This document shows, piece by piece, positions 63,948 through 64,000 of a DNA stretch of 64,000 bases. The position numbers were made by a program, and so were the translations under genes. This DNA is from Dendrophyllia cribrosa. Lineage: Eukaryota > Cnidaria > Anthozoa > Scleractinia > Dendrophylliidae. Numbering within the stretch: position 1 is the first letter of the stretch; each line of letters opens with the position of its first letter. The notes below the pieces were generated by a model. It saw nothing but the letters and a program-made list of their open reading frames with translations, made no database searches and was not told the DNA's origin. The stretch covers positions 24,495,270-24,559,269 of the forward strand of contig JAJLRJ010000006.1 of assembly GCA_024195265.1 (NCBI GenBank), in the 5' to 3' direction.

Positions 63948-64000
63948 GGTGAGCCATTTTTATTCAAATATCGTTCCTAATTGCGTCGACGAAGGAGACG

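Larger units (their letters stand above)
51344..64000. repeat. Tandem segmental unit 3 (partial)
   Basis: Collinear with units 1 and 2 up to the exon-like block near 63850, where the window ends. Its private insertion is the Crypton-bearing segment 53339-55371. The 216-bp hairpin MITE seen in units 1 and 2 is absent at about 60550, where a short deletion is present. Confidence 0.88.
61421..64000 (+). repeat. tRNA-Val module 2 of unit 3 (to window end)
   Basis: tRNA at 61466, conserved flank, TTAA-family body from 62202 and the exon-like block 63850-63947. The window ends before the minisatellite. Confidence 0.8.

Overview
This is nuclear DNA of an animal. The evidence is eukaryotic tRNA-Val genes with internal A/B boxes and T-run terminators, GT-AG exon fragments, Penelope-like retroelements, TTAA-target DNA transposons, a Crypton-type tyrosine recombinase and many MITEs, with no prokaryotic gene layout. 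A marine invertebrate, perhaps an anthozoan cnidarian, is my best guess. That rests on the repeat repertoire only, and no single-copy host gene confirms it.

Layout. Bases 1-858 are flank that does not recur. From 859 the window is a tandem array of a unit about 19.6 kb long: unit 1 (859-20504), unit 2 (20505-51343, swollen by insertions) and unit 3 (51344 to the window end, partial). Each unit has a left half with remnants of two Penelope-like families, a small two-exon ORF, a GC-richer block and a minisatellite. Its right half is a nested array of four 3-4 kb modules. Each module starts with a tRNA-Val gene, continues with a conserved 3' flank, and contains a diverged copy of a TTAA-target transposon family. 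Ten tRNA-Val loci are visible, eight with anticodon AAC and two with TAC. About half have lesions in the acceptor stem, anticodon loop or D/T loops.

Insertions since duplication. Unit 1 alone has a 271-bp hAT-like MITE and a 1.3-kb insert ending in a long hairpin. Unit 2 alone has three large insertions: a 4.2-kb TTAA transposon with a THAP-type zinc-finger relic (31717-35914), a 1.9-kb complete TTAA element of the family that makes up the modules (39923-41836), and a 6.9-kb head-to-head pair of full-length Penelope-like elements (42571-49490). Unit 3 alone has a 2-kb insert with a decayed Crypton-like recombinase (53339-55371). The other units supply the empty site for each of these, so ends and target duplications can be read directly.

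The only long intact genes are the two 903-aa Penelope-like polyproteins (reverse transcriptase plus GIY-YIG endonuclease). They have identical translations and divergent orientation. Each has a partial pseudo-LTR upstream that carries a hammerhead-ribozyme-like motif. A second, older Penelope family in the same units has a motif of the same architecture, with a palindromic stem III lacking a loop, which suggests that the ribozymes fold as dimers. I found no ordinary multi-exon host gene that I could name.
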